Shown here one piece after another: positions 1-6,108 of a stretch of DNA of 8,599 bases; the stretch's first letter is position 1; every line of letters begins with the position of its first letter. This DNA is from CAWUKT01 sp963923035 (GTDB lineage: Bacteria > Bacteroidota > Bacteroidia > J057 > JADKCL01). The translations under genes and the position numbers were made by a program. The DNA is taken from contig CAWUKT010000143.1 of the NCBI GenBank assembly GCA_963923035.1, positions 1 through 8,599 on the forward strand, in the 5' to 3' direction. The notes beneath the pieces are model-generated. The model worked only from the letters and a program-made list of their open reading frames with translations. It ran no database searches and was not told where the DNA came from.

Positions 1-180
1 GTCCCAGAGCGCGTGACCGCGGTGCCAGACCGCGTGAGCGCGGTGCCAGAGCGCGTGGCTGCGGTCCCCGACCGCGTGAGCGAGGTGCCAGGACCGCCCA
101 ATGGGCAATCCCCCTCCGCAGGTGGGCAACTTTGTTACGGCAGCGTGAAAAAATTGTGGATATTTGGCCGAACTGCATGA
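1..180 (+). CDS. Possible 3' end of an upstream repeat-containing ORF (doubtful)
   Basis: Frame 1 is open from the window edge for 59 codons and stops with TGA at 178-180. It would encode a heptad repeat of the form VPERVTA / VPDRVSA (residues 1-29), then a Pro/Gly/Ser-rich tail ending in KKLWIFGRTA. Its stop overlaps the ATG of the flippase as ATGA, an arrangement typical of translational coupling, which is the main argument that it is real. Against it, the sequence is low-complexity, matches no family I know, and another frame (that of the flippase) is also free of stops through the same repeat, so the openness may only reflect the repeat's composition. No start is visible. I consider it more likely non-coding than coding. 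Confidence 0.2.
   Translation, partial: VPERVTAVPDRVSAVPERVAAVPDRVSEVPGPPNGQSPSAGGQLCYGSVKKLWIFGRTA
4..95. repeat. Degenerate 21-bp tandem repeat, about 4.4 units
   Basis: Units start at 4, 25, 46 and 67, with a decaying partial unit from 88. The shared core is CCAGA(G/C)CGCGTGA(C/G)CGCGGTG. Odd units carry G at unit position 6 and C at position 14; even units carry C and G, so the true period is 42 bp. The unit at 25-45 contains a perfect hairpin, ACCGCG-TGAG-CGCGGT; the others form weaker versions. The array is cut by the window edge, so its full length is unknown. Because 21 is a multiple of three it also reads as a heptapeptide repeat (see the overlapping partial ORF). Confidence 0.8.
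131..166 (+). promoter_or_regulatory. Candidate Bacteroidota promoter of the flippase gene
   Basis: A TTTG at 131-134 and a GATATTTG at 159-166 resemble the -33 TTG and the -7 TAnnTTTG boxes. The -7 box has one mismatch (G for T), and the 24-base gap is slightly longer than usual. The ATG at 177 lies 10 bases after the -7 box, which would give a very short leader. It supports the ATG start over the TTG at 132, which would sit inside the promoter. Confidence 0.35.
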
Positions 181-1736
181 GTGCGATCCGAAAACTTGCG
201 AGTCAGACAGCGATCTACGGGCTGTCTTCCATCATTGGCCGGCTGGCGGTATGGGCCCTGACGCCCATCTATACCGCGCGACTCGGGACCGATGAATACG
301 GCGTCTTTTCGGACCTCTATTCCTTTGTCACGTACTTCCTCGTCATCCTCACCTTTGGAATGGAGACGAGCTTCTTCCGCTTCGCCTCGGACAACCGGCA
401 GGATTTCCGGCCCTATGCCCAAGCGTCGATCTATGTGACCGCACTGGCGCTGGGTTTCCTCCTGATCTTTGGGTTGGGACACGGCGGATTCGCGTCCTTG
501 CTGGGCTACGGCGACCGCAGTGGGCTCGTATTGATGGTCGTCCTGATCATCTTCCTGGACGTGGTCGTGGCGCTGCCCATGGCCAAACTCCGCTACGACG
601 AGCGGCCGCTCGTCTTCGCCTTCATTTCCCTCATCTCCATCTTCCTCAACATCGGCCTGAACGTCTATTTCTATGTCGTCCAGGGCCAGGCCACCGCGGA
701 GTACATTTTCATTTCCAACCTCATTGCCTCCGGATTCAAGTTTTCCCTCCTCCTCTTCTTTTCCCTCCCCATCTCCAACTTCGTCAGCCGCCTGGGAGGA
801 TTCGGTCGCAAATTGGGCTCCATCAGTGTCGTGCCCGAGCGCTTCCTGATCAACAAAAAGATGATGCGGTCCATGGTCGGTTTCGGATTCTATATCATGC
901 TGGCGGGCCTCTTCGGGATGATCAACCAGTACAGCGATGTGAACTTCATCAAACGGCTGTGGGGCAGTGGAGCCTCTATGTACGGCGAGGAAATGCTCAC
1001 CGGGGCGGAAATGGCGGGCATCTTCAGCGCCAACAAGAAACTCGCGGTCTTCATCCTGCTCGTGACGCAGGCCTTCCGCTACGCCGCCGAGCCCTTTTTC
1101 TTCCGTCAGGCCAAAGAAAGCGCCTCCCGGATTGTATTTGCCCGCATCTTCCACTACTTCCTGCTGGCCGCCCTGGCCGTGTTCCTCCTGGTCAGCAGCT
1201 TCTCCTTTGAATTTGTCTCCATCCAGATCAAAGGGACCTATATCATCGACCAGAAATTCTGGCTGGGCCTCGAAGTCGTGCCTCCCCTCCTCTTTTCATT
1301 CGTCCTCGGCGGAGCGTATATCAACATTTCCATCTGGTTCAAGCTCACCAAGCAGGTCCGCTTCGGCATCCTGTTTTCGGGCGCGGGCATGGTGGCCCTG
1401 GTCCTACTCAATGTCATCCTGATTCCCTTCTTCGGGTACATGGGCGCGGCCATTTCAATGAACGTCTGTTTCGCCCTGATGTGTGTCCTGGCCTACCTCG
1501 CCGGCCAACGCTACCATCCGATACCTTATAATATTCCCCGGATCGCCCTCTACGCCGCCATTTTCATCGGGGCCTACCTGCTGAATGGGTACCTGGGCCG
1601 CGACCTGGTCTTCCAGGGCGTCTTCTGGCAGAAACTCCTGGTCTGTATAGGCGTCATTGGGGGCATCATCGCGCTGGAAAAATTCGTCCCCGTCCGGTGG
1701 CGGGAACATAACGCGTCATCCAAAGCAAACGCATAG
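177..1736 (+). CDS. Polysaccharide/oligosaccharide flippase, MOP superfamily (Wzx-like)
   Basis: A 519-residue integral inner-membrane protein, expected to move lipid-linked glycan units across the cytoplasmic membrane for surface polysaccharide assembly. The start at ATG 177 gives MSAIRKLASQTAIYGLSSI, the usual N-terminus of Bacteroidota 'polysaccharide biosynthesis protein' flippases; an in-frame TTG at 132 would add 15 residues unlike the family. Hydrophobic segments recur along the whole length, consistent with 12-14 helices. Family-like stretches are the Gly/Phe-rich region around residues 250-262 (GFGFYIMLAGLFGMINQYSD), the 'SANKKLAVFILLVTQAFRYA' stretch and, further on, 'ISIWFKLTKQVRFGILFSG' followed by 'LIPFFGYMGAAIS'. 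The length is normal. No glycosyltransferase or ligase genes are adjacent, so the substrate cannot be named. Its start overlaps the stop of a doubtful upstream ORF. MurJ is less likely, but distant MOP members are hard to separate by eye. Confidence 0.9.
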   Translation: MSAIRKLASQTAIYGLSSIIGRLAVWALTPIYTARLGTDEYGVFSDLYSFVTYFLVILTFGMETSFFRFASDNRQDFRPYAQASIYVTALALGFLLIFGLGHGGFASLLGYGDRSGLVLMVVLIIFLDVVVALPMAKLRYDERPLVFAFISLISIFLNIGLNVYFYVVQGQATAEYIFISNLIASGFKFSLLLFFSLPISNFVSRLGGFGRKLGSISVVPERFLINKKMMRSMVGFGFYIMLAGLFGMINQYSDVNFIKRLWGSGASMYGEEMLTGAEMAGIFSANKKLAVFILLVTQAFRYAAEPFFFRQAKESASRIVFARIFHYFLLAALAVFLLVSSFSFEFVSIQIKGTYIIDQKFWLGLEVVPPLLFSFVLGGAYINISIWFKLTKQVRFGILFSGAGMVALVLLNVILIPFFGYMGAAISMNVCFALMCVLAYLAGQRYHPIPYNIPRIALYAAIFIGAYLLNGYLGRDLVFQGVFWQKLLVCIGVIGGIIALEKFVPVRWREHNASSKANA

Positions 1737-1804
1737 TCCTCCCCCCTCCTACATTCGCAGATAAGCCTTTTCTCATTGTACCCGATTCCTTTCCTCCATT
1801 TCCC

Positions 1805-1812
1805 TAACTTTG
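1805..1812 (+). promoter_or_regulatory. -7 box (TAACTTTG) just before xseA
   Basis: TAACTTTG matches TAnnTTTG exactly and ends three bases before the ATG at 1816. Transcription would then start at or next to the start codon, giving a leaderless mRNA. I see no TTG at the expected 17-23 base distance upstream; the nearest is ATTG at 1775-1778, 26 bases away, which lowers confidence. A weaker look-alike, TACATTCG, sits at 1750-1757. Confidence 0.45.
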
Positions 1813-1815
1813 GGC

Positions 1816-3075
1816 ATGGCTGAACAGGTCCAATCCGTCCGGGAACTCACCTATTATATCAAGCACCGCCTGGAAAATGATCCGACGTTGCGGGGCGTGC
1901 TGGTGGAAGGCGAGATTTCCAATATGACCCGCCACCGGTCGGGCCACGTATACTTCTCCCTGAAGGACCAGGACGCGCAGATCAGTTGCGCCATGTGGAA
2001 ATCCACGGCCATGAAGTACCTGCGGGACCTTCCCAAGCACGGCGAAAAGGTCATCGTGAAGGGCGAAGTCAGCCTCTATCCGCCCCGGGGCAGCTACCAG
2101 TTGATTGTGCGGGAACTGCGGAAGGCCGGGTTAGGCGCGCTCCACCAGCAATTCATCCAATTGCGGGACCGCCTGCAAGCCGAGGGCCTCTTCGACGAGG
2201 CGCGGAAAAGCCCGCCCCCGCGGTTTCCGAAGCGGATTGGGGTGCTCACCTCGCCCACGGGAGCGGTGATCCGGGACATCCTGGATACGATCCGGCGGCG
2301 CTATCCCCACGTAGAGGTCCTCCTGGTCCCCACGCCGGTCCAGGGCGCGCAAGCGGCTCCGGCCATCGCCCGGAACCTCGCCCGGATGGACGCCCGGGGC
2401 GTAGACGTCATCCTCCTCGCCCGGGGAGGCGGTTCGCTGGAAGACCTGTGGTGCTTCAACGAGGAGGTGGTGGCGCGGGCCATTGTCGCCTGCTCAACGC
2501 CCGTGATTTCGGGCGTCGGCCACGAAACCGATACCACGATCGCCGATTTTGTGGCGGACAAGCGGGCCAGCACCCCCACTGCCGCGGCGGAGCTGGCCGT
2601 GCCCCAGGCTGCCGATATCTTTACCTACCTCGACAATTCGGCCGCTGCCTTTTCCCGCCAACTCACCAATTTCATCCAGTACCGCCGCCAACTGCTGGAC
2701 GACTACGAAGACCGTTTTCAGCAACGCATGCAGGGATTCGTGGACCAGCGCCGGGCCCTCCTGGAACGCTACGCGGAGGGCATGGAACGGCATATTGGTT
2801 ACCTGATCGACCGGCAACGCCGGGACCTGGTGGGCCTGGAAGAGAAGTTGGAGCGGGTCGTGGGCGATGGATTTCGGGAGCGGCGGCACCTGCTCGACAA
2901 GATGGAAATGGAATTGAAATCGCTGGACATGCGAAATGTCCTGCAACGGGGCTATTCGGTGACCTTGAAGAATGGCAAAATGGTGCGGGACGCCAGCGAA
3001 CTCGCGGCGGGCGACCAGATCGAGACGGTTCTGGAACGGGGACGGGTACGGAGCCGGGTGGAAGCTGAAGAATGA
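1816..3075 (+). CDS. xseA: Exodeoxyribonuclease VII large subunit
   Basis: A 419-residue cytoplasmic protein, the catalytic subunit of exonuclease VII, which degrades single-stranded DNA from both ends to short oligonucleotides in repair and recombination. Residues 1-103 form the N-terminal OB-fold with VLVEGEISNMTRHRSGHVYF. Residues about 123-400 are the Exonuc_VII_L domain with the motifs IGVLTSPTGAVIRD (141-154), ARGGGSLEDLWCFNEE (202-217) and SGVGHETDTTIADFVADKRA (232-251). These are followed by a long charged helical region (about 270-370) and the C-terminal VLQRGYSVTL (375-384). Length and motifs are complete, so it should be active. The start is ATG 1816; an in-frame TTG at 1810 lies inside the -7 box. 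The small subunit gene xseB, often adjacent, is not downstream: the next gene is a regulator. XseB is normally needed for a working enzyme, so it must be encoded elsewhere if the enzyme is functional. Confidence 0.97.
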   Translation: MAEQVQSVRELTYYIKHRLENDPTLRGVLVEGEISNMTRHRSGHVYFSLKDQDAQISCAMWKSTAMKYLRDLPKHGEKVIVKGEVSLYPPRGSYQLIVRELRKAGLGALHQQFIQLRDRLQAEGLFDEARKSPPPRFPKRIGVLTSPTGAVIRDILDTIRRRYPHVEVLLVPTPVQGAQAAPAIARNLARMDARGVDVILLARGGGSLEDLWCFNEEVVARAIVACSTPVISGVGHETDTTIADFVADKRASTPTAAAELAVPQAADIFTYLDNSAAAFSRQLTNFIQYRRQLLDDYEDRFQQRMQGFVDQRRALLERYAEGMERHIGYLIDRQRRDLVGLEEKLERVVGDGFRERRHLLDKMEMELKSLDMRNVLQRGYSVTLKNGKMVRDASELAAGDQIETVLERGRVRSRVEAEE

Positions 3076-3112
3076 ATAAAAGTCCACTGAGGCAGAGTTC
3101 GGTTCCATTCTT

Positions 3113-3135
3113 GGGCCGACTGCGGCTTTCCTTTT
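3113..3135 (+). terminator. Weak intrinsic terminator after xseA
   Basis: A GCCG-ACTG-CGGC hairpin (3115-3126), extendable by two G-U pairs (GG at 3113-3114 with TT at 3127-3128), is followed by a T-rich run, TTTCCTTTT. The stem is short, so the call is tentative. The position, about 40 bases after the xseA stop and before the promoter of the next gene, fits. Confidence 0.35.
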
Positions 3136-3171
3136 AGTCTTTCTTTTCCCATATTATGCTGTCTAACAAGT

Positions 3172-3202
3172 ATTGACAGATACGCATTCTTCTAATGATT
3201 TG
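3172..3202 (+). promoter_or_regulatory. Candidate promoter of the CBM-7TM-AraC regulator
   Basis: ATTG at 3172-3175, a 19-base gap, and ATGATTTG at 3195-3202 fit the Bacteroidota TTG-N17-23-TAnnTTTG layout, with the first two bases of the -7 box swapped (AT for TA). The ATG at 3214 follows 11 bases later, implying a leader of only a few bases. The TTGACA at 3173-3178 also looks like a sigma-70 -35 box, but no suitable -10 box follows at 16-18 bases. Confidence 0.4.
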
Positions 3203-3213
3203 ACAACGCTCTT

Positions 3214-5082
3214 ATGAGTGCAGGGACCCTCGCGAAATGGCTGGTATGGGTGGGGTTATTTGTTCTATCAGGCCCCTTGACCGCCCAAGTGACATTTGTA
3301 CTGGAAAGTGCCCCCCTTCAGGGACTGGAGGCGGATGCGCTGTATATGACCGGAACCTTCAACAATTGGGACCCGGCCGATCCGACCTATCAGATGGAGA
3401 AGAATGCGGCGGGAAAATGGCAGGTGGAGATTCCTGAAAGCAAAATTCCCTTTGAATACAAGTTTACCCGGGGCAGCTGGGAAACGGTGGAGGGCGATTC
3501 CCTCGGCAATGCGAATACCAACCGCAAGATGGAGGCCATTCCCGATGCTCCCATCCTGGTCTACGTGGACAGTTGGGAGGACCAGCCGCCGCGGCCGCCG
3601 AAGGCGTGGCTGGAAGTCATCGTGGAGTCCATCCCCGACAATACGCCGCCCGCAGCGCCGATCTATGCCGTCGGCAATTTCAACAGTTGGCACCCCGGGG
3701 ACAGCGCCTACCAATTGATGGCGCGCGCCGATGGCAGCTTTGTCACCCAACTCCCCATTTATGGGAACCGGTTGGAATTCAAGTTCACCCGCGGCAACTG
3801 GCAGACGGTCGAGGGCCGCCGGAGTGGTCGGGCCCGGTTCAACCGGGTCTATACCTACGAAGGGCAATCGAGCCATGTGCTGCGGACGCGCATCGAAAGC
3901 TGGGAAGACATCAGTGGGAGTGCCTTCAGTGCCATCACGATTGTCTGGTTGATGGCCGCGATCATGGGGATTTTGTTGGTGGTGGCGATCACGACCCTCC
4001 AAAACAACAATGTGCCCGCGAACCGGGTCCTGGCCATCCTGATCGCGGTGATCTCGGTCACCCTGTTCGGCCGGGTCGCGGTCTATGACCGCGAGATTTT
4101 CCAGGCCTTCCCCCGCCTCCTCCTCGTTCAGGACCTGATCCTGTTCCTGTTTGCCCCCGTCTTCCTCCTCTATATCCGCAAGCTGCTCCACGGCCAGTCC
4201 TTTCCCCTGAGGTCCCGCTTCTGGTTGCACATGGTTCCCTTTGTCCTGCACCTGATCGGCTACGGCGCTTTCTTTTTCATTGACAAGTACACCTTCATCA
4301 GCCTCAACGTCGACCTGAGTCTCGTCCCGGTTTTCGCTGCGGTAGGCGGATTGGCCCTGTTTTACAATGTGGGCTACTGGCTCTATATCCGGCGCCTGAT
4401 CCAGCGCTACCAAAAATCGGCGCAGGACAACCTCACTTACGACCAGAACCTCAGCTTTCTCAGTGCCGTGATGAACCTGATTGCGGCCTGTCTGGTGATC
4501 TGGCTGGGGGCCTATATTGTCGGGGGAATCGATTTGCTGGTGGAGACGGATTTGGAAAATGTGACCTACCGGATGCTGGACGTGTTGTTCCTGGCCTTTT
4601 CCGGGACGGTCTTTTGCCTGAGCTATTTTGCGATTCGGGAGCCGGAGATCTTCAAGATTCCCGCGGAGGAGCCGGTCGCGGTGGAAGAGGAAGAAACGCC
4701 GTTGGATGAGGAGGCAACCGGGGACTGGACGGAGATGAAGGGCAAATTGTCCCGGCTGATGCAGTCCGAGCAGCCGTTCCTGAATCCGAAATTGACACTG
4801 GCCCAACTGGCGGAGTTGTCGGGGACCAATGTCCATACCCTCAGCCGCCTCATCAATGAGGGCTTCGGCGTCAATTTCAACGACTACGTCAATTCTTACC
4901 GTGTGGAGTCGTTTCAGAAGGCGGCGCTGGAAGAACAGTACCAGAACCATACCTTCCTCGCCATCGCCCTGATGGTGGGTTTTAACAGCAAGACGGCCTT
5001 TAACCGGAGCTTTAAGAAACTCACGGGCATGACGCCGCGGGAGTGGATGAAGTCGGCCACGGCGGAGGTGGTCCCGGAATAA
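3214..5082 (+). CDS. Transmembrane AraC-family regulator with two starch-binding-like sensor domains
   Basis: A 622-residue one-protein sensor-regulator. Residues 1-24 are a signal peptide (cleavage likely after PLTA, leaving mature Gln25). Two CBM20/AMPK-type beta-sandwich domains follow, about 25-121 and 131-231. They share GxFNxWxPxDxxYQ and EYKFTRGxWxTVEG / EFKFTRGxWxTVEG; residues 45-94 and 152-201 align without gaps at 22 of 50 identities by hand. Seven hydrophobic segments lie near 240-261, 270-288, 302-322, 336-357, 369-392, 416-438 and 453-474. An acidic linker (484-502) leads to a C-terminal AraC double helix-turn-helix (about 505-615) with LTLAQLAELSGTNVHTLSRL and the typical VGFNSKTAFNRSFKKLTGMT. 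I infer that a glycan or other ligand outside the cytoplasm alters DNA binding inside. The 7TM-AraC part is common in Bacteroidota; the paired CBM-like front end is the unusual part. The ligand and targets are unknown, and no sugar-use genes are adjacent. Confidence 0.9.
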   Translation: MSAGTLAKWLVWVGLFVLSGPLTAQVTFVLESAPLQGLEADALYMTGTFNNWDPADPTYQMEKNAAGKWQVEIPESKIPFEYKFTRGSWETVEGDSLGNANTNRKMEAIPDAPILVYVDSWEDQPPRPPKAWLEVIVESIPDNTPPAAPIYAVGNFNSWHPGDSAYQLMARADGSFVTQLPIYGNRLEFKFTRGNWQTVEGRRSGRARFNRVYTYEGQSSHVLRTRIESWEDISGSAFSAITIVWLMAAIMGILLVVAITTLQNNNVPANRVLAILIAVISVTLFGRVAVYDREIFQAFPRLLLVQDLILFLFAPVFLLYIRKLLHGQSFPLRSRFWLHMVPFVLHLIGYGAFFFIDKYTFISLNVDLSLVPVFAAVGGLALFYNVGYWLYIRRLIQRYQKSAQDNLTYDQNLSFLSAVMNLIAACLVIWLGAYIVGGIDLLVETDLENVTYRMLDVLFLAFSGTVFCLSYFAIREPEIFKIPAEEPVAVEEEETPLDEEATGDWTEMKGKLSRLMQSEQPFLNPKLTLAQLAELSGTNVHTLSRLINEGFGVNFNDYVNSYRVESFQKAALEEQYQNHTFLAIALMVGFNSKTAFNRSFKKLTGMTPREWMKSATAEVVPE

Positions 5083-5145
5083 GACTGTTTTCCCGAGTCC
5101 CTGTTCCCCACGAAATTTTCCTTCCCCCGGATCAATTGCTTACTA

Positions 5146-5180
5146 ATTGTCGCATTGAAGTCTACCAAATCCTATATTCG
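5146..5180 (+). promoter_or_regulatory. Candidate promoter of the lipoprotein gene
   Basis: ATTG at 5146-5149 and TATATTCG at 5173-5180 are 23 bases apart, within the Bacteroidota range. The -7 box has one mismatch to TAnnTTTG (C for the third T). It ends four bases before the ATG at 5185, so the transcript would be leaderless or nearly so. It argues against translation from the upstream TTG at 5155. Confidence 0.45.
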
Positions 5181-5184
5181 CAGT

Positions 5185-5901
5185 ATGCGTATTTACCTGA
5201 TCCTAATTGCCTGCTGCCTGAGCTTGGCGGCCTGCAAGCCCAATTCCACTTCTGAATCTTCCAACGATTCCTCCGGCAGCTCCGCCACCGCCCCGGAACG
5301 TTCCGAGCCCGTCGTCTCCCCTCAGCCGGGTGCCAGCCCCACCCAACTGGAGGAAGCGCCCTCCACGGACAGCCCGGCCGACGAGGCAGGCAATGACCTG
5401 GCCAGCTATTTCACGCCCTTTGGCGGCGAGTTTTACAGCACCTGCCACTCAGAGAAAGGAATCACGGACGACTATTTCAATGGCAAGGAAATTCCGACGC
5501 TGCTCGTGGACGAATACGACCTCTATGACTTTGCGATGGACCCCAGTACGGCCAATCAGTATTCGGCCGGAGATGAAGGTGTGGTGATCAAAGGCGGTCC
5601 GGAAGTGGAAATGGGGGGCAAAAAACTCTGGATCTATTCGGTGGGGATCAACCTGGACCTGGACGAAGCCGAAGTGGCCGGGGTCAGCATCAACGCCCTG
5701 GTCGTCGATGGTTCTGGCGTACCCCTGAACAATTATTTTGTGGGCGGATTCTTCCGGGAGCCGGGCCTGGACGTCAGCCGGGTTTGCCGGAAAATGACCT
5801 ACGACAAGGAAATGTTAAAGCTCACCGTGTTAAAAGATTATAGCCAAAATCTTCCGACCCACCTTCGTCTGAAAAATGAGACCTTCCGGAGCCTGGACTG
5901 A
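5185..5901 (+). CDS. Lipoprotein of unknown function
   Basis: A 238-residue protein whose family I do not recognise. The start at ATG 5185 gives MRIYLILIACCLSLAACKPN, a textbook type II signal peptide with lipobox L-A-A-C and lipidated Cys17. The in-frame TTG at 5155 would add ten polar residues in front and lies upstream of the -7 box. Residues 18-70 are a Ser/Pro/Glu/Thr-rich spacer. Residues 71-238 look globular, with mixed hydrophobic and acidic stretches (for example LVDEYDLYDFAMDP, 107-120) and beta-like segments. There are only two cysteines after the lipid one, C87 and C201, which could form a disulfide outside the cytoplasm. No acidic or K-(D/E)2 export signal follows Cys17, so surface display is not evident. 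The gene has its own likely promoter and lies 207 bases before a peptidoglycan hydrolase; a role as its inhibitor or immunity partner is a positional guess only. Confidence 0.85.
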   Translation: MRIYLILIACCLSLAACKPNSTSESSNDSSGSSATAPERSEPVVSPQPGASPTQLEEAPSTDSPADEAGNDLASYFTPFGGEFYSTCHSEKGITDDYFNGKEIPTLLVDEYDLYDFAMDPSTANQYSAGDEGVVIKGGPEVEMGGKKLWIYSVGINLDLDEAEVAGVSINALVVDGSGVPLNNYFVGGFFREPGLDVSRVCRKMTYDKEMLKLTVLKDYSQNLPTHLRLKNETFRSLD

Positions 5902-6029
5902 GGCCTGGTAGGATTTAGATGGAAGCCAGCCGGGGAAACCAAGGTTGCCCTTTCGAGCCTGGGCAGCCGGGCTTAGGGCACGGGCAAACAATTGGGCAGA
6001 ATTTGAGCTTATAAGAGCATAAGAAGGAT

Positions 6030-6060
6030 ATTGCTTTTCCACAAGCATTCACTATATTTG
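6030..6060 (+). promoter_or_regulatory. Promoter of the GH24-M15 lysin gene
   Basis: ATTG at 6030-6033, a 19-base spacer and a perfect TATATTTG at 6053-6060 match the Bacteroidota -33/-7 consensus. This is the best promoter in the window. It gives a leader of roughly 40 bases before the ATG at 6109, and this leader is AT-rich without a clear Shine-Dalgarno sequence. In the rest of the 5902-6108 gap I see short GC-rich imperfect inverted repeats around 5925-5985 but no convincing terminator or RNA gene. Confidence 0.75.
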
Positions 6061-6108
6061 ATCCTGTAGTACACGATTCGATCAGTATCTAGCTAATTTT
6101 TACGCCCT

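Noticed and set aside
135..1154. Long - strand open frame opposite the flippase
   Set aside because: The product is extremely rich in Asp/Glu/Gly/His, the mirror of a hydrophobic membrane protein, with no motifs.
1986..3068. Second + strand frame inside xseA (360 codons)
   Set aside because: Pro/Arg/Gly-rich out-of-frame shadow of xseA, which has all family motifs in its own frame.
3072..3137. 21-codon ORF whose ATG overlaps the xseA stop (ATGA)
   Set aside because: Too short, runs into the weak terminator hairpin, and does not resemble XseB.
3173..3198. TTGACA followed by TAATGA as a sigma-70 promoter
   Set aside because: The spacer is only 14 bases; the TTG-N19-ATGATTTG reading fits the Bacteroidota layout better.
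3268..4950. Long open frame on the - strand (560 codons)
   Set aside because: It lies fully antisense to the regulator gene, is rich in Gln/His/Asp/Arg as expected from the reverse of GC-rich codons, shows no recognisable motif, and the + strand reading is clearly a real protein.
5155..5184. Upstream TTG start for the lipoprotein
   Set aside because: It would place ten polar residues before an otherwise perfect lipoprotein signal peptide and lies upstream of the -7 box.
5925..5985. GC-rich short inverted repeats after the lipoprotein gene
   Set aside because: Stems are only about four pairs, with tiny loops or bulges and no T-tract, so I cannot support a terminator or structured RNA.
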